DNA of 64,000 nt, from positions 5,262,368 through 5,326,367 of the forward strand of contig NC_048562.1 of NCBI RefSeq assembly GCF_902806685.2, in the 5' to 3' direction. A program made the position numbers and the translations under genes. The notes beneath the pieces are model-generated. The model was not told the origin of the DNA. It searched no databases and saw only the letters and a program-made list of their open reading frames with translations. Source of the DNA: Maniola hyperantus (Eukaryota > Arthropoda > Insecta > Lepidoptera > Nymphalidae). This document shows, one piece after another, positions 1 to 10,742 of this stretch (position 1 is its first letter; each line of letters starts with the position of its first letter).

Positions 1-2508
1 TACAAAATTCTCTAGCGCTTTAACAACAGCGGCACCTGTGGCACGCCGTAACGGAAACAACATTGTATATTTCGAAAAACAACACGTCACCACAAAAAGA
101 AATGTAAATCCTGATTTAGACCTAGGCAAAGGTCCGACTAAATCAGCCGAAATGACCTGAAAAGGTCTCTCGCAGACTTTAGGCTTCCCAAGCAGACCTG
201 GAGTGGCTGATGTCGTGTGTTTATACGCAGAGCAAGTATCACAATTCTTAACGTACTCAACCACGTCCTTATACATACCACGCCAAAAATATCTGAGGGA
301 TAATCTGCGATGAGTTTTGAACACACCAAAATGACCTGCAGTTGCATCTGCATGGTTTTGTTGCATAATTCTAAGGATGTCGTTCTTGTGGACTACCTCT
401 TTCCAGTCGAACTCACTGAGAAGCTGGTATTTACATTTACTGTAACGATATAGTTTATCGTTCAAAATACTAAAATTCGGAAAATTTGCTGGATTGATTT
501 TACAGCCATTAAATGTTTTGTCATACCAGTCATCTACCAAAACTTGTTGACTAGAGTTATCATCACGATCACCAACTACATCTACGTGTATGAGTCTCGA
601 CAAGGTATCCGGAACTACATTATCACAACCCTTCCTATGTTCGATAACAAAATTATACTGTGATAATCTACAACCCCATCTGGCGAGTCGTCCTGAGGGA
701 TTTTCTAAATTTAAGAACCACTTTAGGGATGCATGGTCTGTGATAATTGTGACTGGCTTGGAACCAAAATAAGCCTGAAATTTCTCCACTGCAAAAATCA
801 CAGCTAGAGCCTCGCGTTCCGTCGCGCTGTAATTCCTTTCGTTTTTATTTAGGCTCCTACTGACATACGCAATGGGATGATCGCAACCATCGGTTTCTTG
901 CGTTAGCATACCGCCAACACCATATGCAGAAGCATCACAATGTATTTTGAATGGTTTTTCAAAATTCGGTACCGCAAGAACAGGTGCGGTTACCAACGCA
1001 TTCTTCAATGTATTAAATGCTACCTCTGCCTGTTCGCTCCACTCAAATTTAGGTGCGTTCTTTCCTTTACTCGTTAGTCTATTGAGTGGTGCAGCGATGG
1101 TTGAAAAATTCCTAATAAAGCGCCTGTACCAAGAACAAGTGCCTAGGAAAATCTTTACCTCCTGTGCAGTTTTTGGGGTCGGAAAGTTCAAAACTGCGGC
1201 AACTTTTCCAGGATCTGTGCGTAAACCAAATTCATCCACTATATACCCTAAATATTTCAAAGAGTTTCTAAAAAAATTACATTTATCAAAATTTATGGAT
1301 AGTTGAGCCATTTTTAGTTTATCCAGAACTCTGTTTAATAAAATTAAATGGGTTTCAAAATCAGCAGAACAAATAACAATATCATCTATATAACAAAATA
1401 CTATTCCATTTTCAATATCACTACAAAAATTTTGATTAAATAACTGGTCCATTAACCTCTGCTGTCGTGCTGGTGCACCGCATAGGCCAAACGGCATGAC
1501 TTTAAATTTGAATAACCCTCTACCAGGAACTGTAAAACTGGTTTTTTCCTGAGAGTCGTTAGCTAATGGAATTTGCCAGAAACTTGAACTTAAATCAATC
1601 GATGATAAAAACCTTGCCTCTTTCAAGCTATCTAGAATTTGTGGAATGTACGGTATTGAGTATGAATCCCCCTTTGTCACTGAATTTAATTTCCTGCAAT
1701 CTAGGCAAAATCTCCAGTCTCCATTTGCCTTTTTCACTAAAATTGCTGGGTTATTCCAAGGGCTTTCACTCGGAGTAACTACGTCCATTTCCAGCATCCT
1801 ATCTAACTCTTTACTTAAAGCTTCCTTCTTTTCGGGAGAAAGTGGATATTGTTTTATTTTTATTGGCAAGGCATCACCGGTGTCAATAACATGTTCAATT
1901 AATTTTGTTCTACCCAATCCAATTTTCTCTGAAGAAATATCTAAAAATTTATTTACTACAGATTGGGCTAATTCTTTCTGTTGAGATGATAAGTTTTCAA
2001 AAGAAGTGATGGTATGAATTTGTTCATTATCAATCGCACAAATATTGTAAAATTGAGAAGGTGCCTTAATTAATTCTAAATTATCAAAAATGCCAGGGGC
2101 TAACTGAAATGTTTTCCAAAAGTCACAGCCAAAAATAACATCCGCTATTATAGAGGGTACTACAAAAAATTTTATTATGTGAGTTACGGAATTATAAGTA
2201 ATCGGAATAAACATATAACCCATGCAATCAAGTTTGTCTCCATTTGCCACTGAAAATGTGGTATCAATACTGCTATGCAGTTTATAACCGAATCTCAAAA
2301 AAACCTTGTGCGCCTGGTTACCCAAAATTGACGCGCAAGCACCGGAATCTAGTAAACCTGTAATCTCAAAACCGTCAACAAAAACCTTTAAATGTGGCCT
2401 AAAGTCTCGTTTATCCACTGAATACAGAACTGTGTCAGGTAAAAGGGATGTTTTGTTGTTAATGACCAAGTTATTTACTTGTGTCTCTGCACAGTTCTTA
2501 CTAATTAG
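1..2508 (-). CDS. Retrotransposon pol polyprotein (protease, RT, RNase H, integrase), partial
   Basis: The frame whose codons end at positions divisible by three stays open from the gag stop to the window edge. Aspartic protease: LLDSGACASI, with the catalytic Asp at 2347-2349. Reverse transcriptase: FCYIDD, with the two Asp at 1381-1386. RNase H: DASAYGVGG, with Asp at 934-936, followed by a TDHASLKW motif. Integrase: an H2C2-type zinc finger (HADATAGHFGVFKTHRR, later CDTC) and the first acidic residue in SADLVGPLP at 142-144. The remaining integrase acidic residues lie outside the window. No good initiator is seen: pol is in the -1 frame relative to gag and is probably made by ribosomal frameshifting at 2508-2514. 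The domain order supports Ty3/gypsy rather than copia. What follows the integrase is unknown. Confidence 0.92.
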
Positions 2509-3773
2509 TTTTTTGAATTTTTGTCCGGAGCGGGTTTACTAATCGCCTTTTTACTACAACTTGGACATGTCTTTACTGTAAAGTTCTGACGTCCACACGA
2601 AAAACATCTAATAAATTTCGGAACTGTCCTGCAAAATTTAAAGGAATGGTTACCCTTGCCGCACTTGTAACATAGTTGTTTATTTGTTTTCGAAAAATCA
2701 GTGCCTTTACTTGTATCAACCTTAGGTGCGGGTGTGACTGAAAGTGTGTTTATCTGTTTTGTCACTTGTTTGTAAGCAAACTCTGAACTTAAAGTTGCCT
2801 TACTGTTAGTAGGCTCAGAAAATAAGGCGGAACGCTGCCTCGCAGCCTCTAGTTTGCGACACTTTTCCTTCAACATTGCGACAGACTTAATGTCAACAAG
2901 AGCTAATTGTTCTGAGTAAAAAGGGCGAATATTATGTAATAAAATTTGTAACTTTTGTTCTTCGGAAAGTGGTGTTGACAACCTTGAAAACATGCAAAAC
3001 ATTATAGCGAAATAGATAGACACAGGTTCTTCAGAGCCTTGTGTTCTTGCTCGAATTTCACCTAGCAACCTGTAGTCATAATCTACTGCATCAAATTCCT
3101 CTAAAAATAAAGTTCTCAATTCTGACCAAGACGAAACTTGACATTTGTTGCCTCTGTACCATAACAATGCTCGGCCTGTAAAAAGATGAAATGCAGAAAC
3201 AAATAATTTTCCATCTGAAACGCCATAAGATCTTTTATATTCCTCAACGCGTTCGATGAAACTGCGCGGATCACCCTGTCCGTTGAAATTTAACTTCCAC
3301 TTGGCCACATTTTTATCACCAGTGCAGTCAACGGCGGTACTCTCGGAATCCAGTGATTCGTCGTGAGACGACTCATTGTCAGCATCTAATCTGGAAATCA
3401 AACTCTGCAACTTTGTATGTAATTCACTCTTCCTACTTATTAAGCTGAGTTCGGAACACTGTATTCTCAAAATTCTAAAGTACAAATGTGAAGCTAAAGC
3501 TTTAGACCTACAGAGGGCATGTCTATCTTTAGTGTCAGAACACTTTTTTAATAAATCTTCTAAGTCTTGAAGTTTTTTAGTAATAACCCCTAACTCACTT
3601 TCAGAAGAGAAATCTGTCTCTAAAATTGATTCAGAAGGAATTTCCTGAATTAATTGTTTTAACTGTTTCTTTAAACCTAGCACTGTAGGTGCTGGAGTTT
3701 CGGAACGAATGGATACCTCATAACACAATTCGTCCTTCAAAAGTGAATGAAACTGGGCAAAAGTCTGTTCCAT
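2505..3773 (-). CDS. Retrotransposon Gag protein (422 aa)
   Basis: Gag makes the particle that packages the element RNA. It starts at ATG 3771-3773 and ends at TAA 2505-2507. Residues 1-145 are charged and partly coiled-coil-like. Residues about 159-315 look like the retrotransposon Gag region (FNGQGDPRSFIERV, ALLWYR, FLEEFDAVDYDYRLL). A perfect CX2CX4HX4C zinc knuckle lies at residues 368-381 (C368, C371, H376, C381). A second knuckle at 390-403 keeps the three Cys but has Phe where His is expected. The C-terminus is Lys-rich. The stop codon sits directly after a slippery heptamer, so Gag is made by termination and Gag-Pol by frameshift. Confidence 0.9.
   Translation of the reverse strand: MEQTFAQFHSLLKDELCYEVSIRSETPAPTVLGLKKQLKQLIQEIPSESILETDFSSESELGVITKKLQDLEDLLKKCSDTKDRHALCRSKALASHLYFRILRIQCSELSLISRKSELHTKLQSLISRLDADNESSHDESLDSESTAVDCTGDKNVAKWKLNFNGQGDPRSFIERVEEYKRSYGVSDGKLFVSAFHLFTGRALLWYRGNKCQVSSWSELRTLFLEEFDAVDYDYRLLGEIRARTQGSEEPVSIYFAIMFCMFSRLSTPLSEEQKLQILLHNIRPFYSEQLALVDIKSVAMLKEKCRKLEAARQRSALFSEPTNSKATLSSEFAYKQVTKQINTLSVTPAPKVDTSKGTDFSKTNKQLCYKCGKGNHSFKFCRTVPKFIRCFSCGRQNFTVKTCPSCSKKAISKPAPDKNSKN
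2508..2514 (-). promoter_or_regulatory. -1 ribosomal frameshift site A AAA AAC at the gag stop
   Basis: On the minus strand the last gag codons read tcA AAA AAC TAA. This is a canonical X XXY YYZ heptamer in the correct phase, immediately before the stop. Slipping back by one base enters exactly the frame that holds the protease Asp, the RT Asp pair and the RNase H Asp. No strong downstream stem-loop is obvious by eye. Confidence 0.75.
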
Positions 3774-4927
3774 TGTGTTAAGTCAAAACACATTTAACAA
3801 AATATCGAGCTTGTGTAACTGTCTATGTTTAGCCTTATACAAATTGGTTAAACACAAACACAAAAGAAGTTATTTAAACTATTAAATATACACAAGCAAA
3901 ATACACAACAAAAACAATATTCTTAAGTCTATCCTAACCTATTTTATCAATTATGTTCCTATTCCAAAATATTGTTAATAATACAAGCACATATTATTAC
4001 TATAGTAAACAAAATATAACAAAATAAACTTCCCAAAATTGAATAAATGATTGTAAGGTGCAGTATCACCTTTATGAGTACACAGTGTGTTACAACCTTT
4101 ACAATTACAAAAGTAAACAGGCAGCAAAGTTGCAATGAACTCTGACTAGCATATTATCTTTCAAAAAAAAACAAAGAGATTGTGCAATGGTTTGATGACT
4201 GTTACTTTACACTTTTAACACATAACCTAAAATACAACAAAATCTGTTTCTAAATGTCACTTTAAACTACCAGCATTCACTTAAACTTAACATGTTTTGT
4301 GTGTGAAGTAGCTTTTATCATAACCTTAACACAGCTCTAAACAAAATTTCAACAAAATAATGAAGTATCAAGTCACTGAAAAAAAATTGTTCATAACTTC
4401 ATACTTGAACTTAATGTAATCTCTGAATATAGTTTATATATTTAGTTTCACAAGTTGTAACTCTTAGTATTTATAAATGTATGTGTGTAACTAGTTAACA
4501 GCACATAGCGTTTCAAAACTTTAATTATACTAAGTTACCGGAATTTTCAAACATAAGATGTACTTACTATTGAAAGCAATACCCAACAACAACTCAGTTA
4601 AGCAATGTTTATTACTAAACTGAAGGCAAACATTCACTTATACACCTCCAAGGTAAGTCAAATAACATAATTGAACGGCATAAGCACCATTTATAATGTG
4701 TTAATTAAATAAGAAAAAACCAATGTTGGACTATACTCAGAAAATTACTTAACCTATCAGACAAAATTTCTAACTATTAGTTATTATTTAGTTAGTTAAC
4801 CATAAAAAAAAACAGCTTAGAGCTCTTTGCAATGTGTCACCACTTAGAAAATTGTACAATCAGCGGAGTACATTTCATAAAATTCACAAAATTTCTCAAA
4901 ATATACTGAAATAACTATATAAAAAAA
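3774..4927. other. Retrotransposon leader between primer binding site and gag; no gene seen
   Basis: About 1.15 kb of AT-rich sequence with no coding frame of note. It lies inside the element and would hold the untranslated leader and packaging signal. Confidence 0.6.
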
Positions 4928-4940
4928 CGTTCGGGCGCCA
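4928..4940 (-). other. Primer binding site, tRNA-Lys-like
   Basis: The minus strand reads TGGCGCCCGAACG, complementary to the 3' end of a lysine tRNA (12 bases match the common tRNA-Lys end). It begins two bases after the LTR terminus at 4943, the expected spacing. Confidence 0.8.
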
Positions 4941-4942
4941 TT

Positions 4943-5007
4943 TGTAAGGGTGGTAAATTGGGCGGAATAGAAATATACCCGGATACGGAATAATCTACCA
5001 CCTTACA
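4943..5007 (-). repeat. LTR 3' terminus, with inverted ends TGTAAGG...CCTTACA
   Basis: The block starts TGTAAGGGTGGTA and ends TACCACCTTACA on the plus strand. Its left edge is two bases from the primer binding site, so that edge is the LTR 3' end. Whether the full LTR is only 65 bp or extends further right cannot be settled without the second LTR. Confidence 0.55.
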
Positions 5008-6244
5008 AAGATTAGAGGAAAAAAAAATAATTTTACTTACTTGATCTATCTACCTAGTAAAGAATAGAAGCTAGCCGTCGACTCCCTTGTAATGTATATG
5101 AGGTGTTATAAATGAAATTTGCTAGATGTTAGGCAAAATTGTTTTTAATGTAACTTTTACCGGGGTCGCTTAATACATAGTGATGGCTAATAATGCTTAG
5201 TTATTCTAGCTTAATGCCAAGACTTAATTTAGATACATTAGAATGCCTTAGGTAGATAGTACATAAAATCTATGTTTTAAATTTAAGATGCCATTGGCAT
5301 GGAATAGACAATGACACAGTAAAATTCATAAAATTGTTTCAAAATAAAAGCTCAGTAGTAAAGACAGGGTTCTTACTGTACACATACACTAAGAAGGTTC
5401 ACTAAACTGTTCCAGGATACAAACATTTGCTTACTTGTAGGTGCGAAGACTGCAATGTAGCTGGACGGCATCGGCCAAGCTCCCAAAACTCGATTTAACT
5501 TGATTCTTCACAACCGAAATGTTTCATTACAAAGATTTTCACCAAGTCTTATCCATAGAAATTAAGTTGCCAACGTGAATGTGCAAAAGAAATAAATACG
5601 GAAAACGAAAGCAAAAAACGGAAAACCGAAAACTAAAAACGGAAACGCAAACGGAAACCCTGTAACAAAGAAAAACAAGATTATAATTTGTGCTGTGTGA
5701 AAATTTCGACACGTGGAATTTTCCCGATCAAACACAACTCACCTATTGAACTCCTGGCCACCAATGGTTTTCAGGAGTCCACCCACAACCCATTATCCTC
5801 ATTTATTTGGGAAGGTAAAATAACTGGAACTGAAAGGGAAATCATGAAATTAGGATTTTCTCTAACCAAACCGCCATTTTGTCGAATCCACATTACTTGA
5901 TTTTTCACTCACCATAATTGATGAAACATTGAAATACGTTAGGATGACTAAATTTATAACTATTGTATTTTCCCAGGCGAAGCCATGGGCGAAAAGGAGT
6001 GAGATTTTCCTGGAACGAAAAAATTCGTCTTCACATGTTGACTCCAGAAAAATTCTAAATCTCACCAATCGGTGTTGCCAGACGCAACCCGAGTGTGGCC
6101 GCTCTCATTTAGTTTGATCATGAAGCCAATTCATTTTTGAATATTTGCGGAACCTAAGGATATATTATAAGAACCGTTTTGTTAATGACTTAACAATAAA
6201 CAAATGATATTATGGTTTTATTTAATTATTTTGTTTTATTTTTA
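5008..6244. other. Unassigned AT-rich stretch; no gene seen
   Basis: No coding frame with recognisable domains. Part may belong to a longer LTR. A run of near-repeats of 'ggaaaacgaaa' type lies at 5598-5660, and TATA-like sequence lies near 6160-6175. Confidence 0.4.
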
Positions 6245-6349
6245 CGACAATTGACAACGAAGCAAACGCCATCTATTGTGGCTCGAATGAACTCTGAACA
6301 TCGACCCACGCGTAGTTCTGCACCTTGATGCTAGGTGGCACCAACATAC

Positions 6350-8224
6350 TTTGAACAAAATTGATTTTTATTAAAAGCGAAACGCTAGTTAGTAGTTCAA
6401 AATTTACAACGTCACAAAATATATTTAGTATTAACTCAACACCAGCATCGGTTGTTGAGCGACCCCGTGTAAAACCAAACTGTTTGGTGTGAAATAAATC
6501 ATTAATGTTGAAAAAATTAAGCAGTTGAGTTAAAATTATTTTTTCAAAGATTTTACTAAAAGTGGGTAGTACAGATATCGGTCTGAAGTTAGTGGGGTCA
6601 CTAGTACTACCTGATTTAAATAATGGAATTATTTTACTATGTTTCATTAAGTCTGGAAACTCACCACAGTCAACACAATTATTGAATATTAATGCTAACT
6701 CGGGTGCAACAATATCAATTAATGATTTCACAACGTTAACGGAAATGCCCCACAGATCATTTGTTTTCTTATTATTAATTAATTTAAAAGCTTTGATAAC
6801 GTCAGAGCAACTAACGTGACTGAATTCAAACATTTTATTACATTCAGGCACGTTATCCTCCAATAGTGAGAGAGCGGCGGCTGCTGAAGAGTTCAATGAT
6901 TTTGTAGTAGAAACAGGAATATCTGTAAAGAAGGTCTCGAAAACGGTTGCAACCTCGGGGTCTGACGTAATCAACTTGTCATGATATTTTAGTTCAAAAT
7001 TACAAGTTTTATGTGTCACTCTTCCTGTTTCTTCGTTAACTATTTTCCAGGTAGTTTTTACTACATTGGAGCTGTTTTTAATTTTTGCCTGGATATATTT
7101 TGACTTGGCTGCAATGCAATCTCTCTTAAACTTTTTGGAAAACAGTTGAACGTACTGCTTGAATTCGTCACCAGTATCATATTGTCGCTCCGCATACAAT
7201 TCATATAGTTTTTGTCTACTTTTATGTAGTTCTACTGTTGCCCATTCACTAAAAACTTTTGCATCAGTAGTCAAGACCGATTTACTGGTGAATATTGAGT
7301 TAAATATAGTATTGAATATATTAAAAAATGTATTATACATTTCATCAGGACTAAACCCATTTGACAAAAATGGAAGGTGTTTTATAAGGCTTAGTCTCAT
7401 ATTCTCAATTCGGTCAGACGTTACTGGTACAAAGGTTATTCTACGTTTAGAATTTTTTTTCTTCAAATTTTCAAACTGGATCAACTGTCCACAATGATCC
7501 GAATCCAATTTGCTAATTATGGTTTTAGTAATTGGATTTATATTTGTAAAAATATTGTCTATACATGTGGCGCTAGTTACAGTTATTCTTGTAGGCTCCA
7601 TAAACATGTTGGATAGGTTGTAGGATTTGAAAAGATTTAATAATTTGCCATTTAAAGGGCTACTTTCCAAAATATTTACATTAAAGTCTCCGCACACAAT
7701 CAGCTTTTTATTTGATTTTGAGATTTTGAATAAGACTTCATCCATTACCTTTTCAAAAAGATCAAAGTTAGACAAGGGTGGTCTATATACAGACACAACA
7801 ATGAATTGCTCAAGTTCAACTGAGGATAGTTCTATTGTTCGCTCAACAGACAGGCTCTCTATGTCATTTCGATTCTTGAATTTAATTGTTTGCTAAGCAA
7901 AATTAACGAGCCGCCATGAATCGCATTGGTTCTGGTGAACGAACTACCAACCTGGTGATTACCAAAATTGAATGTATACTCATGATTTTTTAACCAATGC
8001 TCAGTTATACATAAAATATCAATATTGAAATTATTCAAAAAAAGTTCTATTTCCAGATCTTTCCCTCTGATACATTGAATATTTTGGTGCACCAGATTGA
8101 TAACATTAGATTTTTTGCAACAACTTGCAATTTCTAATTCTTTGCCGGTGAAGCTCTGTATACTTTGATGTACATTTTTCATGTGACAGGGCTCCTCCGT
8201 TGTCTTACTGTCTAGTTTAAACAA
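6350..8224 (-). pseudogene. LINE ORF2 (endonuclease and N-terminal RT), frameshifted and truncated
   Basis: The first segment (8224-7859) carries the start of an apurinic-type endonuclease: HQNIQ, then FNIDILCITEHWL. The frame breaks near 7870. The second segment continues in another frame with VYRPP, the catalytic VCGDFN motif and SDHC, completing the endonuclease. A linker follows, then N-terminal RT motifs FRPISVLPTFSKIFEKII and FGFTRGRSTTDA. The RT is cut off before its catalytic Asp-Asp motif, and from about 6350 to the stop at 6273 the reading is unrelated. ORF2 begins close to, and overlaps, the ORF1 stop at 8212-8214; its first reading codon at 8224 is TTG, so it may start elsewhere or by reinitiation. 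Clade assignment (CR1/Daphne/Jockey group) rests on motif spelling only. Confidence 0.8.
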
Positions 8225-9138
8225 GCAATAGGGTTCCTAATAGTACTTACACTATTGCTCGAGTCAATAATAGAAAAATTAGTACTAGAAGTACTCGAGT
8301 CAATATTATAAATATTTGTACTAGAAGTACTTGAGTCAATATTATAAATATTTGTACTAGAAGTACAATTTGTATAAGAGTCAAAAGAGTTTGTTACAAC
8401 ACTTGTAACTGAATCATTTAAATTATGTGCTAATAGTGAGGCAATATGCATCTTACATCTCTTCGGCAGATACATACTGTCTCCGGTCAATTTAAACTTA
8501 TTAGTCAATTTAATACTATTAATGTCAAAATAAAAAATAGCTTCACTATAATGTTTAGTGAGATTATACATTTTCAAATTTAAAGTATGTATTTTATCAT
8601 TTTGTTGTTTGTTTAATGTACCAGAATAAGGAAAAGCACACAAAACAAATTTACATTTTGTTTTCTCATGTAGGAGCAATAATTTTTGAATGCATTTTAC
8701 AATCTGTTGTTTTTTGACTTGTAAACTGTCCCCAAACAATAATATAACATTTGTATTACTATCCAATGATTTTTCATTTAAGTTATTAATTAAATAGTTA
8801 AAGCTAGCTCCAGGAGAACATCTATTAATCACTGAATGCTTTAAACAACAGCTCATTATGGAGCCCAGACCTCTACCTAAGCTGTCAGAAATAATTATAG
8901 TTTGTTTTATTGGCTTAGCTGAGGGATTAATATTGACAGATGAAGGAACCTCTGTAACATCAATACTACACGGAACCTCTGTAACATCAATACTACACGG
9001 AACCTCTGTAACATCAATACTACACTGCTCTGGACAAGTATCTGTTTTCACAGGGAGCGGTGCAGGACTATCTTGGTGAACAATAGGTACATTTGGAGAA
9101 CATTCATGCTTATTGGTTAATGACTCAAAGCGAGCCAT
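8212..9138 (-). CDS. LINE ORF1 protein with SGNH/GDSL-like region and short peptide repeats
   Basis: From ATG 9136-9138 the frame is open for about 308 residues. The middle resembles the SGNH/esterase-type ORF1 seen in some CR1 elements: TIIISDSLGRGL (nucleophile-Ser-like block), RCSPGASFNYLI, NVILLFGDS and a later YLPKRCKMHIA with a possible catalytic His. Two sets of peptide repeats flank it: CSIDVTEVP three times near the N-terminus (27-bp units, 8945-9025) and SSTNIYNID-type units near the C-terminus (36-bp units, 8262-8372). The catalytic assignment is inference. Confidence 0.65.
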   Translation of the reverse strand: MARFESLTNKHECSPNVPIVHQDSPAPLPVKTDTCPEQCSIDVTEVPCSIDVTEVPCSIDVTEVPSSVNINPSAKPIKQTIIISDSLGRGLGSIMSCCLKHSVINRCSPGASFNYLINNLNEKSLDSNTNVILLFGDSLQVKKQQIVKCIQKLLLLHEKTKCKFVLCAFPYSGTLNKQQNDKIHTLNLKMYNLTKHYSEAIFYFDINSIKLTNKFKLTGDSMYLPKRCKMHIASLLAHNLNDSVTSVVTNSFDSYTNCTSSTNIYNIDSSTSSTNIYNIDSSTSSTNFSIIDSSNSVSTIRNPIACLN

Positions 9139-9307
9139 GTTATAGTTACTTAATGCTAACAATTCATCTGCTGCCAGTATTTGCTCATCAATCTGTTTGT
9201 GAGTTTATCCTTCACAACCCAGACTGTACACTGACCTGTGTAATACAAGCACGCTGGACCTGCGATTGCCGGGCCGCGGGGTGATTCGCGCCTCAATTTA
9301 GCATTTA

Positions 9308-9484
9308 GCCTCAATAGCTCAACCGGTAAAGGAGTGGACTGAAAACCGAAAGGTCGACGGTTCAAACCCCGCCCGTTGCACTATTTAATTGTCGTACCTA
9401 CTTCTAGCACAAGCCTGACACTTAGTTGGAGAGGAAAGGGGAATATTAGTCAATTAACCATGGCTAATATTCTTAAAAAAAAAA
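9308..9484 (+). mobile_element. SINE-P copy (tRNA-Phe-like head, poly(A) tail)
   Basis: The head reads GCCTCAATAGCTCAACCGG (A-box-like), then GACTGAAAACC (anticodon arm like tRNA-Phe GAA), then GGTTCAAACCCC (B box). A non-tRNA body ends in an A run at 9475-9484. A D-family element begins directly after the tail. Confidence 0.85.
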
Positions 9485-9726
9485 CGGGTCAATTGCGAGT
9501 CAGGCTCGCGCAATGAGGGTTCCGTACTACAGTCGTATTTTTTCGACATTTTGCAAATTTGCACGATAATTCAAAAAGTATGATGCATTAAAATAAATAA
9601 AAATCTGTTTTAGAATGCACAGGTAAAGCCCTGTACGTTTCTAGACAGACATACAGACAGAAAAGTGATAACAAGTGATCCTATAAGTGTTCCGTTTATC
9701 CTTTTGAGGTTCGGAACCCTAAAAAT
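9485..9726 (+). repeat. D-family element, internally deleted
   Basis: Begins GTGCGAG-like 'gcgagtcaggctcgcgc', then GAGGGTTCCGTACTAC, and ends GGTTCGGAACCCTAAAAA. About 190 bp of the usual body is missing. Confidence 0.8.
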
Positions 9727-9870
9727 TAAAATAAATAACTGACATTTTGTGTAGCACACCTCTTCCAGCGTACCTACCTACTTGTATATGTCCATTTAGT
9801 GAGATTTTAGGTTAGGTAAGCTATTATTAAAGTAATATTAAGTTATTAATAACTTAGTGACTCGACTAGA

Positions 9871-10033
9871 GCCTCAATAGCTCAACGGGTAAAGGAGTGG
9901 ACTGAAAACCGAAAGGTCGACGGTTCAAACCCCACCCGTTGCACTATTGTCGTACCTACTCCTAGCACAAGCCTGACGCTTAGTTGGAGAGGAAAGGGGA
10001 ATAGATATTAGTCATTTAACATGGCTAATATTC
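9871..10033 (+). mobile_element. SINE-P copy, second
   Basis: Same tRNA-Phe-like head and body as 9308-9484. The tail here is a T-rich run followed at once by a D-family element, as in the first copy. Confidence 0.85.
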
Positions 10034-10474
10034 TTTTTTTTTTAAACCGGCCAAGTGCGAGTCAGGCTCGCGCAATGAGGGTTCCGTACTACAGTCGTAT
10101 TTTTTCGACATTTTGCACGATAATTCAAAAACTATGATGCATAAAAATCTGTTTAAGAATGCACAGATGAAGACCTTTCATATGATATCTCACTTGATAT
10201 GGTTATCTTATTTCGAAAATAGAAAATACCTACTAATTATTAGTTCATGACCACAATTTAATTTTTTTGTGTGATCGAAACCTAAATTCACGGTTTTCAG
10301 ATTTTTCCCCAAATGTCAGCTATAAGATCTACCTACCTGCCAAATTTCATGATTCTAGGTCAACGGGAAGTAGCCTGTAGGTTTCTTGACAGACCGACAG
10401 ACAGACATACAGACAGACAACAAAGTGATCCTATAAGGGTTCCGTTTTTCCTTTTGAGGTACGGAACCCTAAAA
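10034..10474 (+). repeat. D-family element, near full length
   Basis: Starts CCGGCCAAGTGCGAGTCAGG. The inner ends AGGGTTCCGTAC and GTACGGAACCCT are inverted repeats, with (GACA)n before the 3' end. A near-complete reference copy. Confidence 0.9.
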
Positions 10475-10742
10475 CCCGATAGACATTGGGGTCCCAAGGT
10501 GCTGGAATACTGACTTCGTAGCGAAAAGCGCACTGGGTTAGCGCGGGAGCTGTGCGGGTGTGCGGGGCAACCCCACCCCAATTGCCATCTCGATCTGTCG
10601 CGTACTAGGTATATATTATACATCGCGTCGAAAAATAATAATAGTTTTATACGTATTTCATATTGTTAACTTCATTATGCCGTGAGCTTTTCAATCGGAG
10701 TCATGCATCTAATACAGTAACAAATCTTTAATAAACATTTTC

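Larger units (their letters stand above)
1..5007 (-). mobile_element. Ty3/gypsy-type LTR retrotransposon, 3' part beyond window
   Basis: Read on the minus strand the order is LTR terminus (4943-5007 or longer), primer binding site (4928-4940), a 1.15-kb leader, gag (3773-2505) and pol (about 2508-1). The order PR-RT-RNase H-IN inside pol is that of Ty3/gypsy elements. No env gene or 3' LTR can be seen because the element runs off the left edge. Gag and the visible part of pol have no internal stop, so the copy may be young. Confidence 0.9.
6350..9300 (-). mobile_element. CR1/Jockey-like LINE, 3' end missing
   Basis: Two open frames in LINE order on the minus strand: ORF1 (9138-8212) and ORF2 (8224-6350). 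ORF2 stops being LINE-like around 6350-6360, before the catalytic RT motif. About 150 bp of possible 5' UTR lies beyond ORF1. LINE copies are normally cut at the 5' end; this one keeps its 5' end and lacks the 3' end. Confidence 0.75.

Noticed and set aside
9308..9381. Functional tRNA-Phe gene
   Set aside because: The acceptor stem does not close, there is a long non-tRNA body and A tail, and a near-identical copy follows; it is a SINE head.
9485..9726. Helitron
   Set aside because: A terminal hairpin is present, but I see no clear TC start and CTRR end in a fixed orientation; class left open.
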